A stretch of DNA of 64,000 bases from Goodfellowiella coeruleoviolacea (GCF_024171785.1 NZ_JAMTCK010000022.1:1-64000), one strand, 5' to 3'. Positions 38,160 through 47,509 are shown, counted from the stretch's first letter. Notes: generated by a model from the sequence alone, not told the origin. Numbers and translations: made by a program.

Positions 38160-38948
38160 TCACTTCTTGGCCGCGGCCGTCTTCCGGGTCCGGGTCGTGG
38201 TCTTGCGCGCCGTGGTCTTGGCCGGTGCCGTGGTGGCCTCGGCCGGAGCGGCAGCCGGTGCCGCGGTGGTGGCCGCGGCCGTGCTGGCGGTGCTCTTGGC
38301 GGCGCTCGCCCGCTTCGGAGCGGCCTTGGGGGCGGCCGTCTTCCGAGTGGTGGTCTTGGCCGCCGCCGGCGCCTTGGTCGCCGTCGCCGTGCTCGCCTTG
38401 GTGGCGGCCGGCTTGGCAGCCGCGGCCGTGGTGGTGGCCTTGGTGGCGGTCCTGCGGGTGGCAGGAGCCTTGGTGGCCGCCGCGGCCCGCGTCGACGTGC
38501 CACGCGCGGCACGAGTGGTGGTGCCGCGGGTGGTCGTGGTGGCGGCCGGGGCCTTGGCGGCCGCGGCCGGCTTCGCCGCACCGGTCTTGGCGGCGGTCGC
38601 CTTGGTCGCGGTGGCGCGCGCAGCGGGAGCCTTGGCCGCGGCGGCCTTGGCGGCCGTGACCCGAGGCAGCTTCTTCGTGCCGCTGATGACGTCCTTGAAC
38701 GTCGAACCGGCACGGAAGGCGGGGACGTTGGTCTTCTTCACCTTCACCGTCTCGCCCGTGCGCGGGTTGCGCGCGGTGCGGGCCGCCCTGGCGCGCTTCT
38801 CGAACACGCCGAAGCCGGTGATGTTGACCTTCTCGCCCTTGTGGACACTGCGCACGATCACGTCGACCAGACCGTCGACAGCCGCACCCGCAGTCTTCTT
38901 GTCGCCAAGGCGCTCTGCGAGCGCCTCGATGAGCTGGGCCTTGTTCAC
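38160..38948 (-). CDS. hupB: HU-family nucleoid protein with basic tail (HupB)
   Basis: 262 residues. Residues 1-90 are a complete HU domain ([32 protein letters not shown]). The rest is a Lys/Ala/Thr tail of PAKK/TKA-type repeats ending KTAAAKK, like histone H1, as in mycobacterial HupB. It binds and compacts DNA and probably RNA. Upstream (38949-39173) is gene-free and moderately AT-rich, fitting a strong promoter. Confidence 0.97.
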   Translation of the reverse strand: MNKAQLIEALAERLGDKKTAGAAVDGLVDVIVRSVHKGEKVNITGFGVFEKRARAARTARNPRTGETVKVKKTNVPAFRAGSTFKDVISGTKKLPRVTAAKAAAAKAPAARATATKATAAKTGAAKPAAAAKAPAATTTTRGTTTRAARGTSTRAAAATKAPATRRTATKATTTAAAAKPAATKASTATATKAPAAAKTTTRKTAAPKAAPKRASAAKSTASTAAATTAAPAAAPAEATTAPAKTTARKTTTRTRKTAAAKK

Positions 38949-39121
38949 GTTAAGTCCCTCCCAGGACGCTCACGGCCCTGTCGGGCCGACTTGCGGCCAC
39001 GGTAAGCCCACATGGCGCGAATTTCCACGCGCCACGCCATATTTTTTGTTGCAGTGTGGGCAATTCCGCTCAGTCGAGGGACGAATCCGGGTGAACGGCG
39101 CTTTGCCGGGCCTTCCCGGCG

Positions 39122-39162
39122 GGCCGCTGGATTCCCCTTGCCATCGGGAGAATCCAGCGGCC
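39122..39162 (-). terminator. Terminator after leuD
   Basis: A 13-base-pair stem (39122-39134 with 39150-39162, ggccgctggattc) begins 12 bases beyond the leuD stop. Confidence 0.8.
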
Positions 39163-39173
39163 GGCGGGTGGAA

Positions 39174-39773
39174 TCAGCCTGCCGCCACGGTGGTCGTGGG
39201 AAGCCAGGCGGGCCGCGTGCTTTCGAACGCGGCGATGTCGTCGCCGTGCCGCAGGGTCAGCGAGATGTCGTCGAGTCCTTCCAGCAGCCGCCAGCGGGTG
39301 TAGTCGTCGATGGCGAAGGACGCGGTGAAGTCCTTGGCCCGAACGGTCTTCTCCCGCAGGTCCACGGTGACCTCGGTGCCCGGCTCGTTCTCCAGCAGCT
39401 TCCACAGCAGCTCGATGTCGGACTGCTCGCACTGGGCGGTCAGCAGCCCCTGCTTTCCGGAGTTGCCCCGGAAGATGTCGGCGAACCGGGACGAGATGAC
39501 GACCCGGAATCCGTAGTCCAGCAGCGCCCACACCGCGTGCTCCCGGGAGGAGCCGGTGCCGAAGTCGGGGCCGGCGACCAGGACGCTGCCCGCCCGGAAC
39601 GGCTCGGCGTTGAGCACGAAGTCCTCGTCGGCGCGCCACGCCGCGAACAGGCCGTCCTCGAAGCCGGTCCTGGTGACCCGCTTGAGGTAGACGGCGGGGA
39701 TGATCTGGTCGGTGTCCACGTTGGACCGGCGCAGTGGGACGCCGACCCCGGTGTGCGTGGTGAACGGTTGCAT
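39174..39773 (-). CDS. leuD: 3-isopropylmalate dehydratase small subunit
   Basis: 199 residues from ATG at 39773; the ggagga ribosome site lies upstream and rules out the TTG at 39791. Swivel-domain signature: [20 protein letters not shown] and [17 protein letters not shown]. With LeuC it isomerises 2- to 3-isopropylmalate in leucine synthesis. The spacing to leuC is 52 bases, one operon. Confidence 0.97.
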   Translation of the reverse strand: MQPFTTHTGVGVPLRRSNVDTDQIIPAVYLKRVTRTGFEDGLFAAWRADEDFVLNAEPFRAGSVLVAGPDFGTGSSREHAVWALLDYGFRVVISSRFADIFRGNSGKQGLLTAQCEQSDIELLWKLLENEPGTEVTVDLREKTVRAKDFTASFAIDDYTRWRLLEGLDDISLTLRHGDDIAAFESTRPAWLPTTTVAAG

Positions 39774-39825
39774 GGCTGTCGAATCCTCCAAAGCGTTGCG
39801 GGCGGGGGGCGGGAAGCGGGGGTTG

Positions 39826-41229
39826 CTAGACCAGGTCCTCCGGTGAGGACAGCCGCCCGCGCACCGCGGTGGCCGCCGCGACCAGCGGGGAGACCAGGTG
39901 GGTCCGACCGCCCTTGCCCTGCCTGCCCTCGAAGTTGCGGTTGGAGGTGGACGCGCTGCGCTCGCCCGGCTTGAGCTGGTCGGGGTTCATGCCCAGGCAC
40001 ATGGAACAGCCAGCAGAACGCCATTCCGCCCCGGCGGCCAGGAACACCTCGTGCAGTCCCTCGGCCTCGGCCTGCTGGCGCACCCGCATGGAGCCGGGCA
40101 CCACCAGCATCCGCACGCCGTCGGCGACCCGGTGCCCCTTGAGCACGTCGGCGGCGGCCCGCAGGTCCTCGATGCGCCCGTTGGTGCACGACCCGAGGAA
40201 CACCGTGTCCACGCTGATCTCGCGCAGCGGGGTGCCCGGCCGCAGATCCATGTAGGACAGCGCCTTCTCCGCGGCCAGCCGGGCGTTCTCGTCGGGAATG
40301 TCGGCCGGGTCGGGCACCCGCTCGCCCAGCGGCAGGCCCTGGCCCGGGTTGGTGCCCCAGGTGACGAACGGGGTGAGCTGGTCGGCGTCCAGGTGCACCT
40401 CGGCGTCGAAGGTGGCGTCGTCGTCGGTGCGCAGGGTCCGCCAGTAGGCCACGGCCGCGTCCCAGTCGGCACCGCTTGGCGCGTGCGGCCGGTCCTTCAG
40501 GTAGGCGAAGGTGGTCTCGTCCGGCGCGATCATGCCGGCCCGCGCACCGGCCTCGATGGACATGTTGCAGATGGTCATCCGGGCTTCCATGGACAGCTGC
40601 TCGATGGCGCTGCCCCGGTACTCCAGGACGTAGCCCTGTCCGCCGCCGGTGCCGATCTTGGCGATCACCGCGAGGATGATGTCCTTGGCGGTGACGCCCG
40701 GCCGCAGCGCGCCGTCCACGTTGATGGCCATGGTCTTGAACGGCCGCAGCGGCAGCGTCTGGGTGGCCAGCACGTGCTCCACCTCGGACGTGCCGATGCC
40801 GAAGGCCATCGCGCCGAACGCGCCGTGCGTGGAGGTGTGGCTGTCCCCGCACACCACGGTCATGCCCGGCTGGGTCAGCCCGAGCTGCGGGCCGATCACG
40901 TGCACGATGCCCTGCTCGGCGTCGCCCATGGGGTGCAGCCGCACGCCGAACTCCGCGCAGTTTCGGCGAAGCGTGTCCACCTGGGTGCGCGACACCGGGT
41001 CGGCGATCGGCAGGTCGATGCCCGTGGTCGGGACGTTGTGGTCCTCGGTGGCGATCGTCAGGTCGGGCCGGCGCACCGCGCGGCCGGCCAGCCGCAGCCC
41101 GTCGAACGCCTGCGGGCTGGTCACCTCGTGCACGAGGTGAAGGTCGATGTAGAGCAGGTCCGGCTCGGCACCATCGCCTCGGCGCACCACGTGCGCGTCC
41201 CACACCTTTTCTGCCAGCGTGCGGCCCAT
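39826..41229 (-). CDS. leuC: 3-isopropylmalate dehydratase large subunit
   Basis: 467 residues from ATG at 41229. Aconitase-family subunit with the 4Fe-4S ligands in [13 protein letters not shown] and SMCLGMN, plus [13 protein letters not shown]. It is divergent from the IclR regulator gene, with an inverted repeat in the shared region. Confidence 0.97.
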   Translation of the reverse strand: MGRTLAEKVWDAHVVRRGDGAEPDLLYIDLHLVHEVTSPQAFDGLRLAGRAVRRPDLTIATEDHNVPTTGIDLPIADPVSRTQVDTLRRNCAEFGVRLHPMGDAEQGIVHVIGPQLGLTQPGMTVVCGDSHTSTHGAFGAMAFGIGTSEVEHVLATQTLPLRPFKTMAINVDGALRPGVTAKDIILAVIAKIGTGGGQGYVLEYRGSAIEQLSMEARMTICNMSIEAGARAGMIAPDETTFAYLKDRPHAPSGADWDAAVAYWRTLRTDDDATFDAEVHLDADQLTPFVTWGTNPGQGLPLGERVPDPADIPDENARLAAEKALSYMDLRPGTPLREISVDTVFLGSCTNGRIEDLRAAADVLKGHRVADGVRMLVVPGSMRVRQQAEAEGLHEVFLAAGAEWRSAGCSMCLGMNPDQLKPGERSASTSNRNFEGRQGKGGRTHLVSPLVAAATAVRGRLSSPEDLV

Positions 41230-41413
41230 CGCTCCTGCCACTCCTCCCCATGAAGGGTTTCTCGGCGTCCTGGTTCTCGTCACCGCGCCCGCCCGGCCGG
41301 GCCAGCCGTCCTGGGTGTACCAGGCGTCCGCTGACCGCGCCGGCCGATCCGCTTCCCGGCCACCGCCGGCCTGCTGCGCGGCTGCGGTCACGGGAGGGAA
41401 CCAGCGATCTGGA

Positions 41414-41432
41414 CTTCCCATATGTCGGGAAG
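41414..41432. promoter_or_regulatory. Inverted repeat, probable LtbR/NdgR operator
   Basis: cttccc and gggaag flank a 7-base centre, just upstream of a TAGTAT box and between divergent leuC and the IclR-type gene. IclR regulators of this subgroup (LtbR, NdgR) are known to control leuCD, so this is the best operator candidate. Confidence 0.6.
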
Positions 41433-41433
41433 T

Positions 41434-41439
41434 TAGTAT
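41434..41439 (+). promoter_or_regulatory. -10 box for a leaderless regulator message
   Basis: TAGTAT ends 6 bases before the GTG at 41446, and no ribosome site lies between. This is the geometry of leaderless actinobacterial transcripts, with the start codon at the RNA 5' end. Confidence 0.55.
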
Positions 41440-41445
41440 CGGTTC

Positions 41446-42147
41446 GTGGGACAGCATAGCGGGATTGGCGTGCTAGACAAGGCAGTGGCCGTGTTGCAGG
41501 CGGTGGCCAAGGATCCGTGCGGGCTCGCCGAACTGTGCAGCCGCACCGGACTGCCCCGGGCCACGGCACACCGCCTGGCCGTGGGACTGGAGGTGCACCG
41601 GCTGCTGCGCCGGGGCTCGGACGGCCGCTGGCGGCCGGGCGCTGCACTGGCCGAACTCGCCGGCGGCGCAACGGATCCACTGCTCGACGCGGCGGCCTCG
41701 GTGCTGCCCCGGCTGCGTGACATCACCGGCGAGAGCGTGCAGCTGTACCGCAGGGACGGCATGCAGCGGGTGTGCGTGTCCTCGGCCGAGCCGCCCAGCG
41801 GGCTGCGCGACACCGTGCCGGTCGGCTCCCGCCTGCCGATGACCGCGGGCTCGGGCGCCAAGGTGCTGGCCGCGTGGGCCGACGTGAACACGCAGCGGGC
41901 CGTGCTGGTGGACGCGGTGTTCGGCGAGCGCACCCTGCTGGAGGTGCGCCGGCGCGGCTGGGCGCAGAGCGTCGCCGAGCGCGAGCCGGGCGTGGCCAGC
42001 GTGTCCGCGCCGGTGCGCGACGGCACGGGCACGGTGGTGGCCGCGATCTCGGTGTCCGGACCGGTCGACCGGATCGGCCGGCGGCCGGGCGCGCGCTGGG
42101 CCGCGGACCTGCTCGCCGCCGCCGAGGCCCTGCAGTCCCGACTGTGA
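41446..42147 (+). CDS. ltbR: IclR-family regulator of leucine genes (LtbR/NdgR)
   Basis: 233 residues. The winged HTH ([20 protein letters not shown]) is followed by the IclR effector domain ([20 protein letters not shown]). The place next to leuCD equals Rv2989 and Corynebacterium ltbR. It probably represses or tunes leuCD and perhaps leuB. The C-terminus is followed at once by a tandem repeat. Confidence 0.9.
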   Translation: MGQHSGIGVLDKAVAVLQAVAKDPCGLAELCSRTGLPRATAHRLAVGLEVHRLLRRGSDGRWRPGAALAELAGGATDPLLDAAASVLPRLRDITGESVQLYRRDGMQRVCVSSAEPPSGLRDTVPVGSRLPMTAGSGAKVLAAWADVNTQRAVLVDAVFGERTLLEVRRRGWAQSVAEREPGVASVSAPVRDGTGTVVAAISVSGPVDRIGRRPGARWAADLLAAAEALQSRL

Positions 42148-42149
42148 GC

Positions 42150-42219
42150 ACGACAACACCGACGCCGACACCGACAACACCGACACCGACAACACCGACA
42201 CCGACAACACCGACGCCGG
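42150..42219 (+). repeat. 15-base tandem repeat after ltbR
   Basis: About four units of acaccgacaacaccg, partly degenerate, start three bases after the ltbR stop. Another frame through them would read Thr-Pro repeats, but no gene is supported. The period being a multiple of three may reflect a lost coding tail. Confidence 0.75.
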
Positions 42220-42361
42220 GCGCGCTGACGCCGACCGCGCCGACGCGCCCGGCGAGGCTCGCGATCCCACCGCTGTGATCGTTGTCGCACCGGTCCTGGT
42301 GCCTGTCGCGCACCAGGACCGGCCGCGCGCCAGCACCCACTCCGGAACTACCCCGGAACAG

Positions 42362-42403
42362 CGAAGAGGCCCCCGATCCGCTGTGGGATCGGGGGCCTCT
42401 TCG
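42362..42403. terminator. Terminator between ltbR and the tRNA genes
   Basis: A perfect 18-base-pair stem (42362-42379 with 42386-42403), followed on the plus strand by a short T run. It ends 5 bases from the tRNA-Glu 3' end and can serve ltbR as well. Confidence 0.85.
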
Positions 42404-42407
42404 TTTG

Positions 42408-42480
42408 TAGCCCCGACGGGATTTGAACCCGCGCTACCGCCTTGAGAGGGCGGCGTCCTAGGCCGCTAGACGACGGGGCC
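42408..42480 (-). tRNA. tRNA-Glu (CTC)
   Basis: 73 bases. The acceptor stem GGCCCCG/CGGGGCT, D arm GTCTAGCGGCCTAGGAC, anticodon loop CCTCTCAA (CTC) and T arm GGGTTCAAATCCC form a standard cloverleaf. CCA is not encoded. It follows tRNA-Gln by 60 bases on the same strand. Confidence 0.95.
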
Positions 42481-42540
42481 GAGAACTTTGTTCTGTTCTT
42501 GTGGAAGGAAGCTTATCACACTGGATTTGCCGCCTTACCG

Positions 42541-42612
42541 CTGGGGTACCAGGACTCGAACCTAGACTAACTGAACCAGAATCAGTCGTGCTGCCAATTA
42601 CACCATACCCCA
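42541..42612 (-). tRNA. tRNA-Gln (CTG)
   Basis: 72 bases. The acceptor stem TGGGGTA/TACCCCA, anticodon loop TTCTGGT (CTG) and T arm AGGTTCGAGTCCT fit tRNA-Gln. CCA is not encoded. Glu and Gln tRNAs side by side are conserved here in actinobacteria. Confidence 0.95.
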
Positions 42613-42780
42613 TTGGCATTTCGATCAGCGGTCCGAGGCTTTGCCCTGCCGAGCTGCTTGCCCTGCTGGGTTTTGCCGGCCGGTCCGCTCTCCGTCCTGC
42701 CGAGAAAGATACTAGACCAACAACCCCGCGGAATGGAAATCGGCCCCCCGCCCGACGCTGCGCGAAGGGCCGACCGAGGT

Positions 42781-43551
42781 CTACCGGGGACGCGGCACGC
42801 TCAGCGACAGATCGCAGACCAGCAGCTCAGGCAGGTCGGCGAGACTGGTGATCGCGGTGATCCCCTCGGGTGGAGCGTCGGGCGCGCATCCCGCCCGGTC
42901 CAGCCAGACGCCGCGCAGACCGGCGTCCCGCGCGCCGATCGCGTCCGCGTCGAGCCGGTCGCCCACGTGCGCCGTTTCGGCGGGCTCAACACCCATCATG
43001 AAGCAGGCAGTGTGGAAGATCACTGGGTCGGGCTTGCCAGTGCCCAGTTCGCCAGCGATCAGGACGTGGTCGAAGTACTCGGCGAGGTTCAGCATGGCCA
43101 GTTTGGCCCGCTGGTGCCGACCTGAGGCGTTGGTCACAGCGGCGAGCTTGTAGCCGCTGCCGCGCAGCCAGTCCAGACACGGCAGGGCGTCGCTGAACAG
43201 CTGCCACTGCTGGTCGAGCAGTTCCTTGCGGCGGTGCTCCCGGCCGGCCGCCTCGGCGTCGTCCAGGCGCTCGCCCCTGCTGGCGAAGAAGGCCTTGGTG
43301 CGCTCCCGGTGCATGATCTCGTAGGCCAGCTCGCCGGCGATGACCTTGGCCGCGTACTCCTCGGTGATTTCCTGCCACACCGACCAGGCTCCGTCGTCAC
43401 CGACCAACAGCGACAGGGCGCATCTGGCCGAGGTGGTGTAGTCGATCAGCGTGTCGTCGATGTCGAGGCAGACGGCGCGTATTTCGCCGCCCTTCCTCCG
43501 CTGCTGCGTCGGGATGTTTTCGGGGGTGAATGTCGGGGGTGCAGATGTCAC
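42781..43551 (-). CDS. HAD-family hydrolase
   Basis: 256 residues from GTG at 43551. The HAD motifs are CLDIDDTLIDY (catalytic Asp), AVTNASGRHQ, GKPDPVIFHTA and GDRLDADAIGARDAGL. A helical cap is inserted after motif I, as in subfamily I phosphatases (YjjG-like). The substrate is unknown. It is divergent from the FAD monooxygenase across a 528-base gap. Confidence 0.9.
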   Translation of the reverse strand: MTSAPPTFTPENIPTQQRRKGGEIRAVCLDIDDTLIDYTTSARCALSLLVGDDGAWSVWQEITEEYAAKVIAGELAYEIMHRERTKAFFASRGERLDDAEAAGREHRRKELLDQQWQLFSDALPCLDWLRGSGYKLAAVTNASGRHQRAKLAMLNLAEYFDHVLIAGELGTGKPDPVIFHTACFMMGVEPAETAHVGDRLDADAIGARDAGLRGVWLDRAGCAPDAPPEGITAITSLADLPELLVCDLSLSVPRPR

Positions 43552-44079
43552 CCCGAGAGGCTAGGTGGACCGCACCCGGGTTGGATTCGACTAACGAGGT
43601 GATCCTTTGGCCTCTGACACGGTCAAGCGCTAACCGCGCGACGCCGCCGCCCCGGCTTCCCGCTGCCCGAAGGAACTATGTGAATCCAACTCGCCAATAC
43701 GGCGCGTGACACGTGGTAGTGAAGTACTAACGGGTCGTGAGGGCAGTGCGCAATCGTCCGATCCGGCGCTCTGTTCGCACTACCGCGATTGATTGCCACA
43801 ACGGAGGGGACACAGCACGCCCCGTAATCACCCCGGCGCGAGTGGGAGAACCGGCCCCACCCGGTACCCCCTACCGGTAATCCCCTCCCGGAGCCCGGGG
43901 TCGCCCCACCGCCACCGCCGTCCCGACTCCCCCCGATCGGCTGACACGTCTGATGTGGACGGTTCATCCCCGCCCCCGCGCGACCGTTGCCGCCCCGGAA
44001 CGCGGTGCACTTCCGCTTGACGCGCGCCGCCGGCAGGCGCATGCTGAACGCACAGGTATTCAACAGTTGTTGAAATCAG
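43552..44079. other. Long intergenic region, no gene supported
   Basis: 528 bases between divergent genes. The open frame across 43623-44063 (minus) is Gly/Arg-rich and unconvincing. An inverted repeat ccggta/taccgg lies at 43861-43877, and a strong palindrome at 44059-44074. AT-richer sequence around 43680-43760 could hold promoters for both genes. Confidence 0.6.
44059..44074. promoter_or_regulatory. Palindromic operator before the FAD monooxygenase
   Basis: ttcaaca-gt-tgttgaa has perfect 7-base arms and ends 5 bases before the GTG start. The shape and symmetry suit a TetR- or MarR-type repressor. No such regulator is encoded nearby, so the protein must act in trans. Confidence 0.65.
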
Positions 44080-45330
44080 GTGACGACAATGCCCCACACA
44101 ACCTGTTGCGTCGTGGGTGGCGGCCCGGCCGGGATGATGCTGGGACTCCTGCTCGCCAGGGCCGGAGTCGAGGTGACGGTGCTGGAGAAGCACGCCGACT
44201 TCCTGCGGGACTTCCGCGGCGACACCGTCCACTCGTCCACGCTGGACCTGCTCGACGAACTCGGTCTCGGCGAGGCGTTCAGCCAGCTGCCCCACCGGCT
44301 GGTGGACAAGCTCCAGGTCCCGGTCGGCCCCGGGGTGAATGTGGGCGCCGACGTGAGCCGGCTTCGCGGCCCGCACAAGCACATCGCGTTCGTGCCGCAG
44401 TGGGACTTCCTCGACCTGCTCGCCGAGGCGGGCAAGCAGGAACCCACCTTCACCCTGCGGATGAACACCGAGGTCACCGGGTTGACCACGCGCGACGGCC
44501 GGGTCACCGGCGTGCACTACCGCACCGCCGACGGCGAGACCGGCGAGCTGGGCGCCGACCTGGTGGTCGCCTGCGACGGCCGCGGCTCGTCACTACCGGA
44601 CAGCGCGGGCCTGCGCGAGCGGAGCTGGCCGGTGCCCATGGACGTCTGGTGGTTCCGCCTGCCCCGCAACGAGGGCGAGCCGGTGGGCGCCAGTGGCCGC
44701 ATCGGCAACGGCCGCATGGCGGTCTACATCGACCGGGGCGACTACTTCCAGATCGCCTTCCTGATCCCCAAGGGCAGCGACGCCCGCTGGCGCGCGGCCG
44801 GGCTGGACGCCTTCCGCGCGAACTTCGCCGCGCTGATGCCCTGGCTCGCCGACCGCCTGGACACGGTGACCAGCCTCGACGACGTGAAGCTGCTCGACGT
44901 GAAGCTGAACCGCCGCGCCCGCTGGTTCGCCCCGGGTCTGCTGTGCATCGGCGACGCCGCGCACGCCATGTCGCCGATCGGCGGGGTGGGCATCAACCTG
45001 GCCGTGCAGGACGCGGTGGCCGCCGCGCGCATCCTGGCCGGCCCGCTGCGCCGGCACGCGGTCAGCTGGCGCGACCTGGCCAGGGTCCAGGCCAGGCGGT
45101 GGCTGCCCACCGCGGTCACCCAGGCACTGCAACGGCTGATCCACGCCAAGGGCGTGACACCCGCGTTGCGCGGCCAGTTGGAGGTCAGCGAGGAGCGCAG
45201 CCCCCGGCCGCTCAAGCTGATGGCCCGCTTCCCCGCGCTCCAGGTCGTGCCGGCCTTCCTGATCGCGCGCGGGATCCTGCCGGAGCACGCGCCGGTCTTC
45301 GCCCGCCGCCCCGGGAATCCGGCCAGCTGA
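44080..45330 (+). CDS. FAD-dependent aromatic-type monooxygenase/oxidoreductase
   Basis: 416 residues from GTG at 44080; ATG at 44089 is an alternative. PHBH-fold motifs: VVGGGPAGMMLGLLLARAG binds ADP, VACDGRGS is the DG motif and CIGDAAHAMSPIGGVGINL the second FAD motif. Such enzymes hydroxylate aromatics or tailor natural products, or inactivate antibiotics such as rifampicin and tetracycline. The substrate is unknown. A palindromic operator at its start suggests inducible expression. It lies where gltX would be expected from mycobacterial order. Confidence 0.9.
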   Translation: MTTMPHTTCCVVGGGPAGMMLGLLLARAGVEVTVLEKHADFLRDFRGDTVHSSTLDLLDELGLGEAFSQLPHRLVDKLQVPVGPGVNVGADVSRLRGPHKHIAFVPQWDFLDLLAEAGKQEPTFTLRMNTEVTGLTTRDGRVTGVHYRTADGETGELGADLVVACDGRGSSLPDSAGLRERSWPVPMDVWWFRLPRNEGEPVGASGRIGNGRMAVYIDRGDYFQIAFLIPKGSDARWRAAGLDAFRANFAALMPWLADRLDTVTSLDDVKLLDVKLNRRARWFAPGLLCIGDAAHAMSPIGGVGINLAVQDAVAAARILAGPLRRHAVSWRDLARVQARRWLPTAVTQALQRLIHAKGVTPALRGQLEVSEERSPRPLKLMARFPALQVVPAFLIARGILPEHAPVFARRPGNPAS

Positions 45331-45390
45331 CCGGGATTCCACGGGACGGGCGCCGGTTCGACGACTCGACCGACTCCGGAGCGGGCTGGT

Positions 45391-46173
45391 TCAGCGGGCG
45401 GCGACCGTGTTGGTGAGCGTGCCGAGGCCCTCCACGGTCACCGACACGGTCTGCCCGGCCCGCATCGGTCCCACCCCGGCGGGCGTGCCGGTGAGGATCA
45501 CGTCACCGGGCAGCAGGGTCATCACCCGCGAGATCCACTCGACCAGCTTGGGCACGTCGTGCAGCAGCAGCGAGGTGCGCGAGTCCTGCTTGACCTCGCC
45601 GTCCAGTTCGGTGCGCAGCGCGAGGTCGGCCGGGTCGATCGTGGTGTCGATCCACGGACCGAGCGGGCAGAACGTGTCGTGCCCCTTGCCCCGCGTCCAC
45701 TGCCCGTCGGCCTGCTGCTGGTCGCGGGCGGTCACGTCGTTGGCGATGGTGAACCCGAGCAGCACGTCCCGCGCCCGGGAGGCCGGCACGTCCTTGCACG
45801 GCTGGCCGACCACGGCGGCGAGTTCGCCCTCGAAGTCCACCCTGGACGAATCCCTGGGCAGCTTGATCGCCGCGTTCGGGCCAACGACGGAGGTGGACGG
45901 CTTGAGGAAGATCACCGGGTTCTCCGGCGCCTCCCCACCCATCTCCCTGGCGTGCTCGGCGTAGTTCTTGCCGACGCAGATCACCTTGGTCGGCAGGATC
46001 GGGGCGAGCAGCCGCACGTCAGCCAGTGGCCAGCGGCGGCCGGTGAACTGGGGCTGGCCGAACGGGTGCTCGGCGATCTCGGCGACCATCACCTGGTCGG
46101 CGGCGGCGTCGAGGTCCCCCTCGACAGCGACGAAGGCGACACCCTCGGGGTGAGCGATACGGGCTAGGCGCAC
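45391..46173 (-). CDS. Fumarylacetoacetate hydrolase-family protein
   Basis: 260 residues. FAH fold with ICVGKNYAEHAREMG, the metal-site Glu in VDFEGELAAVVG, FTIANDVTARD and GDVILTGTPAGVG. The family includes acylpyruvate hydrolases, oxaloacetate decarboxylases and homoprotocatechuate-pathway isomerases. It is the likely equivalent of Rv2993c, which stands next to the glutamyl-tRNA synthetase gene in mycobacteria. Confidence 0.92.
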   Translation of the reverse strand: MRLARIAHPEGVAFVAVEGDLDAAADQVMVAEIAEHPFGQPQFTGRRWPLADVRLLAPILPTKVICVGKNYAEHAREMGGEAPENPVIFLKPSTSVVGPNAAIKLPRDSSRVDFEGELAAVVGQPCKDVPASRARDVLLGFTIANDVTARDQQQADGQWTRGKGHDTFCPLGPWIDTTIDPADLALRTELDGEVKQDSRTSLLLHDVPKLVEWISRVMTLLPGDVILTGTPAGVGPMRAGQTVSVTVEGLGTLTNTVAAR

Positions 46174-46226
46174 CCGACCAGCCTAACTCGCCCCCCGTCC
46201 CCACCTGCGCCGATCCCCGCCGTCCA

Positions 46227-46538
46227 CTATGGACGGCGTGGTCCGTGCGCGGTCCGGTACCCGTCCAGCCATATCAGCCGCGCCTCGGCCCACTGCTGGT
46301 GGCGCTCCAGCACCGACTCCGCCGAATCGGACACCCAGGTCTCCCCCGGCTGCCACAGCACGGCCTGGCGCTGGCGCGGGAAGTCCATGCCGAAGCTGAG
46401 GAACGTCAACTCGTCGTCCCCCTCGAACGCCGGCTTCCGGTACTCCCCGTAGATCGCGAACAACCGGGGCTGCGCCCGCACCGCCATCCGCCCCAGCGCC
46501 GCCAACACCCGCGCGTGCTCCACCTGGTCGTCACACAT
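46227..46538 (-). CDS. Hypothetical protein divergent from XRE regulator
   Basis: 103 residues from ATG at 46538 (MCDDQVEHARVLAALGRMAV). The middle reads FAIYGEYRKPAFEGDDELTF. No signal peptide or membrane segment. I do not recognise it. It shares a 112-base promoter region, holding a 24-base palindrome, with the XRE gene and so may belong to the same regulon. Confidence 0.65.
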   Translation of the reverse strand: MCDDQVEHARVLAALGRMAVRAQPRLFAIYGEYRKPAFEGDDELTFLSFGMDFPRQRQAVLWQPGETWVSDSAESVLERHQQWAEARLIWLDGYRTAHGPRRP

Positions 46539-46571
46539 GAGATTCCGTCCTTTCGTGAGCTTGAGCACAAG

Positions 46572-46595
46572 CTACTGCAAAACGTTTAGCAGTAG
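46572..46595. promoter_or_regulatory. 24-base near-perfect palindrome, probable XRE operator
   Basis: Arms ctactgc and gcagtag enclose an AAACGTTT core; only one symmetric position breaks the palindrome. A second 10-base palindrome, cacgatcgtg, lies at 46602-46611. Both sit between the divergent hypothetical and XRE genes, the expected place for autoregulation. Confidence 0.6.
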
Positions 46596-46650
46596 TCATC
46601 GCACGATCGTGTGAATGTCTGAAATCGCGGTGTGCGGAAAGATCTGTGCT

Positions 46651-47496
46651 ATGAGCACGCGAAGCGATCCCTCGGCACTGCGTTGGCTGATCGGCGCGGA
46701 GCTGGCCAACTTCCGCAGGCAGGCGGCGCTCAAACCACAGGACGTCCTGGATGCGACGGGCATCTCCAAGTCCAAGTTGAGCAGTATGGAGAACGGGCGC
46801 TACCAGCAGCACCCGGATGACATCGCCAAGATCCTGAACTTCTACGGCGTGGAACAACGCGACATCGATCGTCTCGCCTCACTGGCCGGTAGCAGCGAGG
46901 GCCGCACCTGGTGGGCGCCTTGGTCCCACATCGTGCCGGACTGGGTCAAGACCTTCGTTGGACTCGAAGGGCTGGCCGCTACCGAGTTCGTCTTCGAACC
47001 CATGGTGCTCCCTGGCCTGCTGCAGACGGAGGAGTACGCCCAGGCCATCACCGAGTCCACTGGCTTCGTCCGCAGAGACCACAGCGAACGTTTCGTGTCG
47101 TTCCGGCTGGCCCGGGCCAAGCGGCTCACCGAACCAGAGCCGCTGGAGCTGCACGCGGTGGTCGGCGAGGCAGCACTCCGATTGGCTGTCGGCACTCCCG
47201 AGGTGCGCCAAGCGCAGTACGCCCACCTCCTCGAACTCGCCAAGCGGCCGAACATCACCGTTCAGGTGCTTCGCCCCGAGGACGGACCGCATACTGCGGG
47301 CACCGGTCAGTTCGTGGTGTTGGACTTCGCGCAGGCTCAGTCGATCGCGTACACCGAGCATCTGGACGGAGCGGTTTACGTTCAGGATCAGGACGACGTG
47401 CGGACCTATAAAATGGCTGCGGAGAACGTGCAGTCAGTCGCGCTCTCCGCCAACAAGTCAGCCACGTTGATCAAGAACTTGATTAACGGCAGCTAG
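46651..47496 (+). CDS. XRE-family regulator with DUF5753 (Scr1-like)
   Basis: 281 residues from ATG at 46651; an ATG at 46615 also exists. The N-terminal HTH (about 8-70) reads LANFRRQAALKPQDVLDATG then SKSKLSSMENGRYQ. The rest is DUF5753 (VLPGLLQTEEYAQAI, RLARAKRLTEPEPLELHAVV, TGQFVVLDF). Such genes pair with DUF397 genes and act like toxin-antitoxin-type or developmental regulators in actinomycetes (WhiJ/Scr1 systems). The DUF397 gene follows after 13 bases. Confidence 0.92.
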   Translation: MSTRSDPSALRWLIGAELANFRRQAALKPQDVLDATGISKSKLSSMENGRYQQHPDDIAKILNFYGVEQRDIDRLASLAGSSEGRTWWAPWSHIVPDWVKTFVGLEGLAATEFVFEPMVLPGLLQTEEYAQAITESTGFVRRDHSERFVSFRLARAKRLTEPEPLELHAVVGEAALRLAVGTPEVRQAQYAHLLELAKRPNITVQVLRPEDGPHTAGTGQFVVLDFAQAQSIAYTEHLDGAVYVQDQDDVRTYKMAAENVQSVALSANKSATLIKNLINGS

Positions 47497-47509
47497 CCCG
47501 GAGGCCGCC

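Noticed and set aside
42150-42219. Possible CRISPR array
   Set aside because: The 15-base units are contiguous with no unique spacers and no cas genes nearby.
43623-44063. 146-residue open frame upstream of the HAD gene
   Set aside because: Gly/Arg-rich, no ribosome site, no domain, and it covers the monooxygenase promoter and palindrome.
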